From Nocardia cyriacigeorgica NBRC 100375 (lineage in GTDB: Bacteria; Actinomycetota; Actinomycetes; Mycobacteriales; Mycobacteriaceae), in NCBI RefSeq assembly GCF_000308555.1, contig NZ_BAFY01000203.1, positions 18,239-82,238 on the forward strand: a stretch of DNA of 64,000 nt, given 5' to 3'. Shown piece after piece: positions 36,174-44,819 of this stretch (position 1 is the stretch's first letter; the number at the start of each line of letters is the position of its first letter). Made by a program: the position numbers and the translations under genes. The notes beneath the pieces were generated by a model. It was not told the origin of the DNA. It saw nothing but the letters and a program-made list of their open reading frames with translations, and did no database searches.

Positions 36174-37349
36174 ATGGTGACCGTCGAAGAACTGTTCGCG
36201 ATCGATGCGCTGCTGACCGACACCGAACGCGAGATCCGCGACACCGTCGCGGCGTTCGCGGCCGAACGGCTGCGCCCGCATATCGCCGATTGGTTCGAGG
36301 CGGGCACCTTCCCGGCCCGCGATATAGCCCCCGAACTGGGCAAACTGGGTCTGCTCGGCATGCACCTGGAGGGTTACGGCTGCGCTGGCATGTCGGCCAC
36401 CACCTACGGACTGGCCTGTCAGGAGTTGGAGGCCGTCGACTCCGGTGTGCGCTCGATGGTGTCGGTGCAGGGTTCGCTGGCGATGACCGCGATCCACAAG
36501 TTCGGTTCCGAGGAGCAGAAGCAGCAGTGGCTGCCGGAGATGGCGGCCGGCCGTGCGCTCGGCTGTTTCGGGCTGACCGAACCCGACTTCGGCTCCAACC
36601 CCGGCGGTATGCGCACCCGGGCGCGTCGCGACGGCGACGACTGGGTGCTCAACGGCTCGAAGATGTGGATCACCAACGGCTCGGTGGCCGATGTCGCGGT
36701 GGTGTGGGCGCAGGTCGACGTCGACGGTAAACAGGTCGTGCACGGCTTCCTGGTGCCCGCGGGCACCCCCGGTTTCACCGCGCGGGAAATGCATCGCAAG
36801 CTCTCGCTGCGCGCCTCGGTGACCGCCGAACTCGATTTCGACGAGGTGCGGCTGCCCGCGGACGCGCAGCTGCCCGAGGCGCGTGGACTGTCCGCGCCGC
36901 TGGCCTGCCTGAGCGAGGCCCGGTTCGGCATCATCTTCGGCGCGCTCGGCGCGGCCCGCGACTGCCTCACCGCCACCATCGAATACGCCCGCACCCGCGA
37001 GGTTTTCGACAAACCGCTGGCCGCCTATCAGCTCACCCAGGCCAAGATCGCCGATATGGCGCTGGAGTTCGGTAAAGGACAGCTGCTGGCACTGCATCTG
37101 GGCCGGTTGAAGGATCGCGGCGAGATCGCGCCGGAACAGATCAGCGCCGGCAAGCTCAACAGCACCCGCGAGGCCATCGCGATCGCGCGCGAATGCCGGA
37201 CGATTCTGGGCGCCAACGGAATCACGCTGGACTACCCAGTGCTGCGCCACGCCAACAATCTCGAATCGGTGCTCACCTACGAGGGCACCGCCGAGGTTCA
37301 TCAGCTGGTGCTCGGAAATGCGCTCACCGGAGCCAAAGCGTTCCGGTAG
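36174..37349 (+). CDS. Acyl-CoA dehydrogenase, glutaryl-CoA dehydrogenase type
   Basis: 391 residues from ATG 36174. FAD/substrate blocks GCFGLTEPDFGSNPGGM and WITNGSVADVAVVWA are present and the catalytic base is Glu370 in LTYEGTAEVH. The segment EAVDSGVRSMVSVQGSL keeps Arg93, the residue that in glutaryl-CoA dehydrogenase holds the distal carboxylate, so dehydrogenation and decarboxylation of glutaryl-CoA to crotonyl-CoA is the best guess (lysine/tryptophan breakdown). It diverges from metB and is the first gene of an accessory block. Confidence 0.87.
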   Translation: MVTVEELFAIDALLTDTEREIRDTVAAFAAERLRPHIADWFEAGTFPARDIAPELGKLGLLGMHLEGYGCAGMSATTYGLACQELEAVDSGVRSMVSVQGSLAMTAIHKFGSEEQKQQWLPEMAAGRALGCFGLTEPDFGSNPGGMRTRARRDGDDWVLNGSKMWITNGSVADVAVVWAQVDVDGKQVVHGFLVPAGTPGFTAREMHRKLSLRASVTAELDFDEVRLPADAQLPEARGLSAPLACLSEARFGIIFGALGAARDCLTATIEYARTREVFDKPLAAYQLTQAKIADMALEFGKGQLLALHLGRLKDRGEIAPEQISAGKLNSTREAIAIARECRTILGANGITLDYPVLRHANNLESVLTYEGTAEVHQLVLGNALTGAKAFR

Positions 37350-37561
37350 GCGGTAATTCGCGGCGGCGCCGGCGCGTCCGGCGCCGCACCTCACTCGGCG
37401 CCGGAGCGCGCGCGGAGAACATTGTTACCGCTCGTCATTCGAGGGCCATCTGGATGTCACCCATCGGCCCAGGCGATCGCGCACGCTATAACCGCACCCG
37501 AAGACGGGTTCGACGCAGGGGAATCGGCGGGTGCGCTGACACCGAAATGCGGAGGTGCGCA

Positions 37562-38104
37562 ATGAACTCGCTGTCGTCCGGGACCGCCGTCCACGCCACG
37601 GTCACCGACTATCGCCAGAGTTACCGAGCGCGTGAACGTGGAACGCTCGCCGACCCGGTCGACGCCCGCCCGCTACCCGATCAGCGCGACCTGGTCGCGG
37701 CCTTCGCGGGCCGCCGCGAGGAACATCCGCTGCTGGACTGGGCGCAGGAACTGGCCGATCTGCACCGCGCCCGGCAACGCAACCCGCTCGCCACAGCCGG
37801 AATCGATTGCCGGCGCCACGAACTCGTCGCCCGCATCGACAACTGGGTGCGCACCCGCATCCCCGGCCGCTACGCCACCCGGCAACTACGCGCCGCCTCC
37901 CTCGGCGCCACCGTCGACCGCATGGCCGCCGCCCACGTCCACGCCAGCCACCTGCTGCACACCGCCGAACGCGTCTCCGACGACCGCGTGCATGCCGCGT
38001 GGTACCGGCTGGCCCTGCTGGCCGACACCTGGACCGACCTGATCACCAGCGCGCCCGAACAAGGACGAACGAAGCGGCGATACGAGACCGGCGCGACGCC
38101 GTAG
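37562..38104 (+). CDS. DUF4254 family protein
   Basis: 180 residues from ATG 37562 with GGAGG six bases upstream. The all-helical sequence has HPLLDWAQELADLHRARQRN, IDCRRHELVARIDNWV and 'LGATVDRMAAAHVHASHLLH', then HAAWYRLALLADTWTDLI. I recall this pattern from actinobacterial DUF4254 proteins. Function unknown; often near glycan or envelope genes. It stands alone between the acyl-CoA dehydrogenase and the lipoprotein at 38253. Confidence 0.7.
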   Translation: MNSLSSGTAVHATVTDYRQSYRARERGTLADPVDARPLPDQRDLVAAFAGRREEHPLLDWAQELADLHRARQRNPLATAGIDCRRHELVARIDNWVRTRIPGRYATRQLRAASLGATVDRMAAAHVHASHLLHTAERVSDDRVHAAWYRLALLADTWTDLITSAPEQGRTKRRYETGATP

Positions 38105-38252
38105 ACGGCGAGTCGTCACGCGTGTTTCCCGGCACCGCCGCCGCGACCCTTGCCCGGGCAAATCGGGTTTCGATAAGGTCACAGCCAGCCGAGGGGGCGG
38201 AAATCCGAATCCGGTCCCGTATTCACGTGACCAGGGTCGGGAGGAGCCGGTG

Positions 38253-38852
38253 ATGAAGCTGGTGAAGGGGCGGTACCTGCTCGCTATCGGGGCTGTGGTG
38301 TTGGTTGCGGCGGGGTGTGGGGGGTCGACGGAGGGGGACGCGCAGCCGGTGGGGTCGACGGGAAGTACGAATGGGGCGGGGAGCACGAGTACGACTGAGG
38401 GGTCGATTCCGGAGAACGTGCCGAGCGGGTTCGATCCGTGTGCGGATATCCCGCAGGAGGTGCTGGACTCGGAAGGCCTGCGCAACGAGTCGAATTCGGA
38501 TGCGATTGGCCCGAACGGCACCAAGTGGCAGGGGTGCGGTTGGGTCCAGACCGACGGTTACGCGCCGTCGATCCGAGTCACGAATATCACTGTCGACATG
38601 GTTCGTGACAACAGCGGGCGCGTAATCCGTGACGAGTACACCATCGACGGCCGCGACGCGATCGCGTCGAATCCTGACGATGAAAAGGACCCGCGCTCTG
38701 TGTGCACCCTCCATGTCGCCATGAACGATGGCAGCCTCGAGTTCCTCTTGGACAACCCGTCGTCTCGCAAGAAGACCGGCCACCTCGACACCTGCCAGCT
38801 CGCGCGAACTCTTGCCGAAAAAGTTGTACCGCTGATCCCGCCCGGCGCATAG
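38253..38852 (+). CDS. DUF3558 lipoprotein
   Basis: 199 residues with a lipoprotein signal (LLAIGAVVLVAAGC, lipid-accepting Cys about residue 22) and a Ser/Thr/Gly linker. The DUF3558 core has FDPCADIPQEVLDSEGL, GTKWQGCGWVQ and a late CQLARTLAEKVVPLIP. GGGAGGAG precedes the ATG. DUF3558 lipoproteins are surface-exposed in mycolata and often stand beside type VII secretion substrates. It is the first gene of a same-strand series to 41459, 46 bases before the next. Confidence 0.88.
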   Translation: MKLVKGRYLLAIGAVVLVAAGCGGSTEGDAQPVGSTGSTNGAGSTSTTEGSIPENVPSGFDPCADIPQEVLDSEGLRNESNSDAIGPNGTKWQGCGWVQTDGYAPSIRVTNITVDMVRDNSGRVIRDEYTIDGRDAIASNPDDEKDPRSVCTLHVAMNDGSLEFLLDNPSSRKKTGHLDTCQLARTLAEKVVPLIPPGA

Positions 38853-38898
38853 CACGACACTGCTTTCCGCGATCGACCTACAACGGGGGAATTCTTAC

Positions 38899-39381
38899 AT
38901 GAGCGACGACACACCACAGCAAGCTCTTGCGGGGCTGATCACCGATGCCACCGAAGGTCGGCTTTCCGTCCAGATCAGCGGTGACGTCAGGGTCAATGCA
39001 GAAGAGTTCGTCTACATCGACCGCGACTGCACCGCGTTCAAGGACCTCATCATGGAGCTCCAACGAACGGCAACTGAAATCTCGGACCAAGAAAAATGGG
39101 GGTTGGGCGAGGATCAGGACCCACTCTCATCTGCGAGCATTCTCGTCAGCCGGTTCCGAGAGAAAGCCAAGGGCTCCGACAACAGCGTTTACTCCATCCT
39201 CGAAGAGCACTACAAGATCGTCGACGAGATCCAGCAACTCCACAAAGCGATCGCTCAGCGCTACATCGACACCGATGAGACGTTCGCCGCCCGCTACAAC
39301 CAGCTCACGGCGGAACTACCGCCGCCGGGGCCGATTGCCCCGACGCGTACCCAGCCCGGCGTCGTCCCCGTAGCGAAGTAG
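38899..39381 (+). CDS. Small helical protein with WxG and YxxxD motifs, candidate type VII secretion partner
   Basis: 160 residues. The first 40 residues are short strands. Then helix 1 (DCTAFKDLIMELQRTATEIS), a turn with Trp67-Gly-Leu-Gly70 (KWGLGED), helix 2 (about 77-120, VSRFREKAKGSDNSVYSILE onward) and YIDTD at 122-126. A helix-turn-helix hairpin with WxG in the turn and YxxxD/E after helix 2 is the bipartite export signal of PE/WXG100 proteins. The C-terminus is Pro-rich. No known name. It lies six bases before the PPE-like gene, in the place a PE partner would hold. Lower GC than neighbours. Confidence 0.72.
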   Translation: MSDDTPQQALAGLITDATEGRLSVQISGDVRVNAEEFVYIDRDCTAFKDLIMELQRTATEISDQEKWGLGEDQDPLSSASILVSRFREKAKGSDNSVYSILEEHYKIVDEIQQLHKAIAQRYIDTDETFAARYNQLTAELPPPGPIAPTRTQPGVVPVAK

Positions 39382-39387
39382 GCGGCG

Positions 39388-40692
39388 ATGTCCGAGATTC
39401 AGAATGAACTGCCGCGAATCAAGGACGGCGAGAACCCCGACCATCTGGCGCACGCTCAGATCAATGCCGCGTTCACGCCGTTGAATACGACCGAAGCGTT
39501 CGCGGCGGCGAACAAGTTCACCGAGATCGAGAACAAGTGGACCGATGGGGTTCGGGTGTTCGCGGCGCGGATTCAGCGCTCCAGCTCGGCCGCCTGGGAT
39601 GGTCCGGCGGCAGAAGCGGCCCGTTCGGCGCTGTCCAATTACACGACTCGGGCCCAGGATCTGTCTCCGGTGTTGCAGGCGCTGGGCAACCGCGTCTACG
39701 GCGCGGTCGATTCGATCAATTCGACCAAGCGTGAACTTCCGGAGGTGGTCGAGAAGGGCAAGACGTGGACTCCGACGCTCATGCCGGGGCCCAGCGCCAT
39801 CGCCCGCGCGGTGCGCGATGACGCCGAGGCCACCGCACGCGAGGTGATGGGCACGCATTACGTGAAACCGTTCGTCAAGGCCGACAGCGAGATTCCGGTG
39901 CTGCCGAAGCCGGATGACCCCACCCAACCGCTGGTTCCGCCGGTGAAACCGCCGACCGAAGGCCGCGAGTGGGAAGGCGGGGGCGGCGATACCGGCGGCG
40001 GAGATGGCGGCGGTGACGGCTCCGGCGGCGGCGATCAGGGCGGCGGTGGCGACCAGGGCGGTACCGAAGGAGAAACCGAGGAGAACACCGGCACCGAGGA
40101 AACCGGCGGCGAAACCACCGAGGAGCAGCAGGATCCGACGACCACGGCGGCGAATACCACCACCCCGCCGAGTACGCCGGCGAGCACCACGTCCCGCCTG
40201 ACGGACCCGTCACTCACCTCCACCACACCGGCGGGCGTGAACTCCGCCGGGTACTCCCCGACCGGTGTGCCGGGCGGTCGGACGGGTGGATCGACAGGCA
40301 CGGGCGGCATGGGGCGCGGAGGCGGCGCGGGTGCCGGACCCGGTTCCGGTGGCTCGGGTTCCGGCAGCGAGAAGCCGGGTGCCGGGCGCAGCCTTCCCGG
40401 CGGTCCGGGCGGCCTCGCCGCTCAGACCGGCGCGGGTGCGGCTGCCGCCGCGAGGGCTGCCGCGACCGGGCGCGGCATGATGGGTATGCCGATGGGCGGG
40501 ATGGCTCCTGGCGCGGGGCGGGGCGGCAATGCCGAGGAGAACGAGCACAAGACGCCGGATTATCTGGTCACCGCCGAGAACACCGATGAGCTGCTCGGTG
40601 AAGTTCCCAAGACGGTCGCGGGTGGCGTGATCGGCGGTGATGTGCCCTCGGCAGCACCGGTGCGCGAGCAAGACGGGGAGGGCAGCCGTTGA
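39388..40692 (+). CDS. PPE/WXG-domain-like protein with Gly/Pro-rich tail
   Basis: 434 residues. Residues about 1-150 are helical, with a long helix around KFTEIENKWTDGVRVFAARI and a WDG motif at 70-72 (SSAAWDGPAAEAARSAL), as in PPE-like substrates. About 190-340 are Gly/Glu/Thr-rich low complexity (repeated GGGD), then SGSEKPGAGRSLPGG and a conserved-looking end (EENEHKTPDYLVTAENTDELLG). That end resembles the C-terminus of other actinobacterial ESX-linked proteins. Predicted to be exported as a dimer with the preceding protein, with EspG downstream as chaperone. Confidence 0.78.
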   Translation: MSEIQNELPRIKDGENPDHLAHAQINAAFTPLNTTEAFAAANKFTEIENKWTDGVRVFAARIQRSSSAAWDGPAAEAARSALSNYTTRAQDLSPVLQALGNRVYGAVDSINSTKRELPEVVEKGKTWTPTLMPGPSAIARAVRDDAEATAREVMGTHYVKPFVKADSEIPVLPKPDDPTQPLVPPVKPPTEGREWEGGGGDTGGGDGGGDGSGGGDQGGGGDQGGTEGETEENTGTEETGGETTEEQQDPTTTAANTTTPPSTPASTTSRLTDPSLTSTTPAGVNSAGYSPTGVPGGRTGGSTGTGGMGRGGGAGAGPGSGGSGSGSEKPGAGRSLPGGPGGLAAQTGAGAAAAARAAATGRGMMGMPMGGMAPGAGRGGNAEENEHKTPDYLVTAENTDELLGEVPKTVAGGVIGGDVPSAAPVREQDGEGSR

Positions 40693-41459
40693 CCGAATGG
40701 AACTGGGACCCCGATGATTTCGCGGCCCTCTGGTACAGCGACGCCCACGACCGATTCCCGCGCCCGCTGCGGTATGTCAGCCGCTTCGCTTTCCTCGGCG
40801 AAGCGGCGGCGCACCGCGAGAAGGTGCGCGCGGGCTACGACCGCGACGAACTCGAACGTATCCAGCTCGCATTCCACACCCTCGCCGCATCCGATTTCCG
40901 CATCGAAATACTCGGCGGGACAACGAAAACCAAGCGCGGCAGGGAAGGCGAGTACCGCGTCGTCGGGGCGAGTACGGCGTATCAGGCGGTCGTGCTGTCG
41001 CAAGCGGCCTACGACGGCGTCGACGGGCCGATCACCTGCCGGCTGTTCCGCCCCGAGCATCTAGCCGGCCGGTTGACCGCGGCCATGCCCTCCTGCGCAC
41101 CCGGCAAGCAGCCTGCCGCGACCTTCCACCTGGCCGACCTCGATCCCGCTCGCACGCCGCATCATTCGAGCTTCGCGCACCGCAGCCCGCGCGAGGAATA
41201 TCAGCGCCTGGCCCTGCGCCCGGCCGACGGCGGCGGCAATGCCTGCCTGTTCACCGGACCGCTCCACAGCCGCCCCGACCCCTGGTACGCCACCCAGTGG
41301 TACGACATCACCGGGGACGGCCGCTACCAGGAACACCGCATCCGCGACCAGCTCACCGTTCGCCCCGCGACCGGCGCCACCCTGACCGAGCAGTTCGCGC
41401 ACTGGATCGAACGGGCCCGCCGCCGCATCCGCGAGGAAGCCGAGGAAGCTGCCTGGTAA
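40689..41459 (+). CDS. ESX secretion-associated protein EspG
   Basis: 256 residues from TTG 40689, overlapping the previous stop by four bases (TTGA). GGGAGGG lies upstream at proper distance. The family opening WNWDPDDFAALWYSDAHDRF, the segment DFRIEILGGTTKTKRG, and the late 'GPLHSRPDPWYATQWYDI' fit the EspG family. EspG proteins bind the tip of a PPE partner in the cytosol and deliver PE-PPE pairs to the ESX machine. No ESX core genes (EccA-E, MycP) are in the window, so this is an orphan substrate module. Confidence 0.85.
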   Translation: MTEWNWDPDDFAALWYSDAHDRFPRPLRYVSRFAFLGEAAAHREKVRAGYDRDELERIQLAFHTLAASDFRIEILGGTTKTKRGREGEYRVVGASTAYQAVVLSQAAYDGVDGPITCRLFRPEHLAGRLTAAMPSCAPGKQPAATFHLADLDPARTPHHSSFAHRSPREEYQRLALRPADGGGNACLFTGPLHSRPDPWYATQWYDITGDGRYQEHRIRDQLTVRPATGATLTEQFAHWIERARRRIREEAEEAAW

Positions 41460-41647
41460 TGCGGGCGACCGGTCCCGACGATGCCGGTTGAGACCCCCGG
41501 CGAGGTCGATCCGACCGAGCGGCCAGAGCGGGGGCCACACGATCGCCCACTGCGGGCGGCGGCTGGTGAGTCCGTTCGCCGACGAGTATCTCGCCCCCCA
41601 GTTTTGGGGGCGCTCTGAGCCGCGCTCGGGTACCTCGACCCGCGGTA

Positions 41648-41688
41648 CTGTTCGCTGTCCCCACAGACAGCGACCGAACAGTCTGTTC
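41648..41688. promoter_or_regulatory. Cluster of inverted CTGTTC/GAACAG sites
   Basis: CTGTTC at 41648-41653, then GAACAG (41676-41681), T, CTGTTC (41683-41688). Nested inside is an 8-bp inverted repeat TCGCTGTC (41652-41659) / GACAGCGA (41666-41673). The cluster lies 51-91 bases before the lipoprotein start, where an operator would be expected. Confidence 0.5.
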
Positions 41689-41738
41689 CTTCGACAGGTG
41701 TGTCCGGCTGCCGTCATCGATTGACAGAGAGACCTTTG

Positions 41739-42350
41739 GTGAAGCGCATTTTTGCAATTGGGCTGGCTTTCGTCGCGGTAGCGGCGGTGGGCTGCGGCTC
41801 GGAAGAGTCCACGACCGCGGATACCTCGTCCGTATCGGCCGCGGCCGACACCGAGGGCGGCGACGCGCAGCAGATCCGCGACCTCATCGCGCAGCAGGAG
41901 CCCGCGATGGCGACCTTCGACTTCGACCGGATGGCCGAACTCACCTGCACCAAGTACCGCGACCAGGTCAAGAACCTGCCGGACACCATGTTCCCGCCGC
42001 TCAGCTCGGCGGGAACGGCCGAGGAGTTCGCCGCCAAGCCGGCCGATCAGCTGGCCGCCGCGCTGAAGGCCGAATACCCAGCCGCCTCCGACGAGAGCAT
42101 CAACAACCTGGTCGACGCGTTCATCCGCTACGACGAACCGGCCTACAAGGCGGCGAATCTGGCCATCATGCGCGAAACCACCACGGTCACCGTCGACAAG
42201 GTCGACAACATCGAGGTGACCGGGGATACCGCCACCGCCGACCTCACCACCACCTGGAAGAACGAAGGCGCGGAGTCGGAAACCAAGACCGAACCCAACG
42301 CCTACGTCAAGGAAGACGGTAAGTGGTTGGACTGCCAGCAGCCCTCGTAA
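41739..42350 (+). CDS. Lipoprotein of unknown function
   Basis: 203 residues from GTG 41739. The signal KRIFAIGLAFVAVAAVGC puts the lipidated Cys at about residue 19. An acidic linker follows, then a mixed alpha/beta domain (QIRDLIAQQEPAMATFDFDR, LTCTKYRDQVK, TTVTVDKVDNIEVTGDTATA, and KEDGKWLDCQ with a terminal Cys that may pair with the Cys in LTC). The layout is NTF2/DUF4878-like, but I cannot name the family with confidence. A terminator lies 160 bases downstream. Confidence 0.8.
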   Translation: MKRIFAIGLAFVAVAAVGCGSEESTTADTSSVSAAADTEGGDAQQIRDLIAQQEPAMATFDFDRMAELTCTKYRDQVKNLPDTMFPPLSSAGTAEEFAAKPADQLAAALKAEYPAASDESINNLVDAFIRYDEPAYKAANLAIMRETTTVTVDKVDNIEVTGDTATADLTTTWKNEGAESETKTEPNAYVKEDGKWLDCQQPS

Positions 42351-42511
42351 CGGGCACCGACGCCGGGATGCGGGCACGGCGGTGATCGCCTTCCTGCCAG
42401 GTAGGGCCAATCCGTCGGCGGCAGGCCCGAGACCACGCGGGTAACCGGTCCCCGGCGACGGTACGCCGGAGGCCGGCGCGGCCGGCCGCACCGGAAGCCG
42501 CACGCCGTTAT

Positions 42512-42539
42512 GCCCGAGCCGGTAGTCACCGGCTCGGGC
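42512..42539. terminator. Bidirectional terminator hairpin
   Basis: Perfect 12-bp stem GCCCGAGCCGGT (42512-42523) and complement (42528-42539), loop AGTC, between the convergent lipoprotein and DUF1579-like genes. Confidence 0.8.
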
Positions 42540-42548
42540 CGGCGGCTT

Positions 42549-42977
42549 TCAGATCCGGGTCATGGTCGAGGCGTATCCGCCGCCGCCCGGGTACACCCAT
42601 TCGCCGCTGACCGTGGTGCCTTCGGCGTCGAAGGTGCCCTTGTAGTAGGCCGGGCTGCCTTTGGCTCCGCCCCAGATGGTGAGGGTGTCACCGTCGAGTT
42701 CGTAGACGTAGTCGAAGGTGTTGCCGACCGAGTCGTAGTACCGGGAGACCACGTCGGGGCCGGTCGGTTCACCAAACGGGTGCAGGTTGCCGATCACTTC
42801 CAAGCCGGTGACAGGCTCGCCGTACTGGGTGAGGTCGACGTGCTGGAGCAGGAAGAACCGGCCGGGCATCCATTCGTAGCGCACGGTGCCTTCGGCGCCG
42901 CCGCTGACTTTCCAGGTGCCGACGAGGCGGTCCAGGGCCTGGAGCTCGGGGGTGGGCTGCTGCTGGCTGTCGTTCAT
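42549..42977 (-). CDS. DUF1579-like lipocalin-fold protein
   Basis: 142 residues from ATG 42977 with AAGGAG eight bases upstream. 'LQALDRLVGTWKVSGGAEGT', YEWMPGRFFLLQHVDL, VVSRYYDSVGNTFDYVYEL and GTTVSGEWVYPGGGG follow the beta-barrel pattern of DUF1579/lipocalin-like proteins (W near the N-terminus, G-x-W near the end). No signal peptide. It diverges from the second YCII-sigma pair across 161 bases and may be a target of that sigma factor. Confidence 0.72.
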   Translation of the reverse strand: MNDSQQQPTPELQALDRLVGTWKVSGGAEGTVRYEWMPGRFFLLQHVDLTQYGEPVTGLEVIGNLHPFGEPTGPDVVSRYYDSVGNTFDYVYELDGDTLTIWGGAKGSPAYYKGTFDAEGTTVSGEWVYPGGGGYASTMTRI

Positions 42978-43138
42978 CGTCTTACTCCTTCTGTGTGGGT
43001 CGTTCGCTGGTACCTCGGAGCGATCACGGGGTCTTCGACATCCCTCGACTGTGAGCTGAATCACTTCCGAGCAGTGTCGGGATCTGCCAGGCGGCTCCGA
43101 GGTAGCAAGGGAGAACCCACCACCACATCGGAGGACCT

Positions 43139-43510
43139 GTGAAATATCTGCTGCTCGGCTACACCCCCGCCGCCGCATGGGACGCCGCGACCGCCGACAC
43201 CCCGTCCGAGGAGGCGCTGGCCGCGTTCGCCACCTACCAGCAGCTGGAAAAGGAACTGTTCGCCTCCGGCGAGTTGGTCAGCACGGAGGGGCTCGGGCAT
43301 CCGGCCGTGAGTACCACCGTGCGCAAGACCGACGATGGCGTGGTCGCCACCGACGGGCCGTTCGCGGAGTTGAAGGAAGTACTGGCCAGCTTCGCCGTGA
43401 TCGACGTCGCCGGACACGAACGGGCGGTGGAGATCACCGCGCGTATCGTCGAAGCGCTCGGCGAGCCGATCGAGATCCGCCCGATCATGGGCGAGGAATT
43501 CGGCGCGTGA
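43139..43510 (+). CDS. YCII/DGPF family protein, second copy
   Basis: 123 residues from GTG 43139 with GGAGG just upstream. MKYLLLGYTPAAAW at the N-terminus and DGPFAELKEVLASFAVIDV carry the family signature. Its stop overlaps the start of the following sigma gene (GTGA), the same arrangement as at 476-479. It presumably works with the ECF42 factor encoded next to it, by a mechanism not known. Confidence 0.9.
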   Translation: MKYLLLGYTPAAAWDAATADTPSEEALAAFATYQQLEKELFASGELVSTEGLGHPAVSTTVRKTDDGVVATDGPFAELKEVLASFAVIDVAGHERAVEITARIVEALGEPIEIRPIMGEEFGA

Positions 43511-44739
43511 CCCCGGAGATCGAGGACCTGTTGCGCGCCGAGGCGCCGCAGGTCCTCGGTGCGCTGGTCCGCCGGTTCGGGCGCTTCGACATCGCCGAGG
43601 ACGCCGTGCAGGAAGCATTGCTGGCCGCGGCCCAGTCGTGGCCGGTCGAGGGTGTCCCGGAAGGCCCGCGCAGTTGGCTGATCCGCGTCGCCTACCGGCG
43701 CATGGTGGATCTGCTGCGCTCCGATCAGGCCCGCAAGCGTCGTGAGCTGGAAGCCGGCGCGGCCGAGCTGGCCATGGCCGAACCCGCACGGGCCGGGCAG
43801 GTCGGCGGCACCGACGACAGCCTCACCCTGCTGCTGCTGTGCTGCCATCCCGCACTCGGCCACACCTCGCAGGTTGCGCTCACTTTGCGTGCGGTCGGCG
43901 GCCTCACCACCGCCGAGATCGCGCACGCCTACGGCGCGAGCGAGGCCACCATGGGCACCCGGATCAGCCGCGCGAAACAACAACTCGCCAAGGCGGGCGC
44001 CCGTTTCGCCCTCCCCACCGGCGACGACCGCGACAGCCGGATGGCCGCGGTCCTCCAGGTGCTGTACCTCATCTTCAATGAGGGCTACACCGCCACCGCC
44101 GGCGCCGACCTCACCCGCGTCGACCTCACCGCCGAGGCCATCCGGCTCACCCGGATGCTGCACGCCACCCTCCCCGGCGATGCCGAGGTGACGGGTCTGC
44201 TCGCGCTGATGCTGCTCACCGAATCGCGCCGCGCGGCGCGGACCGAGGCCGGTGAACTGGTACCCCTCGATCAGCAGGATCCCACGCAGTGGAATCGCGA
44301 CATGATCACGGAGGGAACGGCTCTCATCGACAGCGTCTGGAACCGTGCTCCGGCCGGTCCGTACCAGATCCAGGCCGCGATCGCCGCCGTGCACGCCGCC
44401 GCCGAGCCCGGCCACACCGACTGGGCTCAGATCGCGATGCTGTACCTGTGGCTCGAGCGCCTGACGCCGACACCGCCGGTCCAGCTGGCTCGCGTGGTCG
44501 CCGTCGCACACGCCCACGGCCCCGAACGGGGTCTGGCCCTGCTCGACGACCTCAACCAGCGCCACCACCTCGACAGCAACCCGTTGACCCGGCAACGCGA
44601 ACACGCCGTCCGCGCCCACCTCTTACAGCAGGTCGGCGACAGCAGCACCGCTGCCGAACTCTTCCGCCACGCCGCCGAACTCACCGACAACCAGGTCGAG
44701 CAGCGCTACCTGCGCGACAAGGCCGACGGAATCATCTGA
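43507..44739 (+). CDS. ECF42-type RNA polymerase sigma factor with C-terminal TPR-like extension
   Basis: 410 residues from GTG 43507. Region 2: FDIAEDAVQEALLAAAQSW and SWLIRVAYRRMVDLLRSDQ. Region 4: LTTAEIAHAYGASEATMGTR and ISRAKQQLAKAG. After about residue 175 comes the long helical extension of this group (YLIFNEGYTATAGADLTRVD, AIAAVHAAAEPGHTDWAQI, HAVRAHLLQQVGDSSTAAEL). The extension is thought to tune activity in place of a classical anti-sigma factor, and none is present here. Target promoters are not identifiable from the window. Confidence 0.93.
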   Translation: MTPEIEDLLRAEAPQVLGALVRRFGRFDIAEDAVQEALLAAAQSWPVEGVPEGPRSWLIRVAYRRMVDLLRSDQARKRRELEAGAAELAMAEPARAGQVGGTDDSLTLLLLCCHPALGHTSQVALTLRAVGGLTTAEIAHAYGASEATMGTRISRAKQQLAKAGARFALPTGDDRDSRMAAVLQVLYLIFNEGYTATAGADLTRVDLTAEAIRLTRMLHATLPGDAEVTGLLALMLLTESRRAARTEAGELVPLDQQDPTQWNRDMITEGTALIDSVWNRAPAGPYQIQAAIAAVHAAAEPGHTDWAQIAMLYLWLERLTPTPPVQLARVVAVAHAHGPERGLALLDDLNQRHHLDSNPLTRQREHAVRAHLLQQVGDSSTAAELFRHAAELTDNQVEQRYLRDKADGII

Positions 44740-44819
44740 CTACCGCCAGCGATCGCCACCGCCGCACGGGCCGACTCGACCGACCACCGCCACCACGCGG
44801 TCACCGAAAGGCCGGAGCG

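Noticed and set aside
41676..41688. LexA/SOS box before the lipoprotein gene
   Set aside because: GAAC and GTTC are separated by five bases, whereas the actinobacterial SOS box as I know it has four, and the outer TCG/CGA is incomplete.
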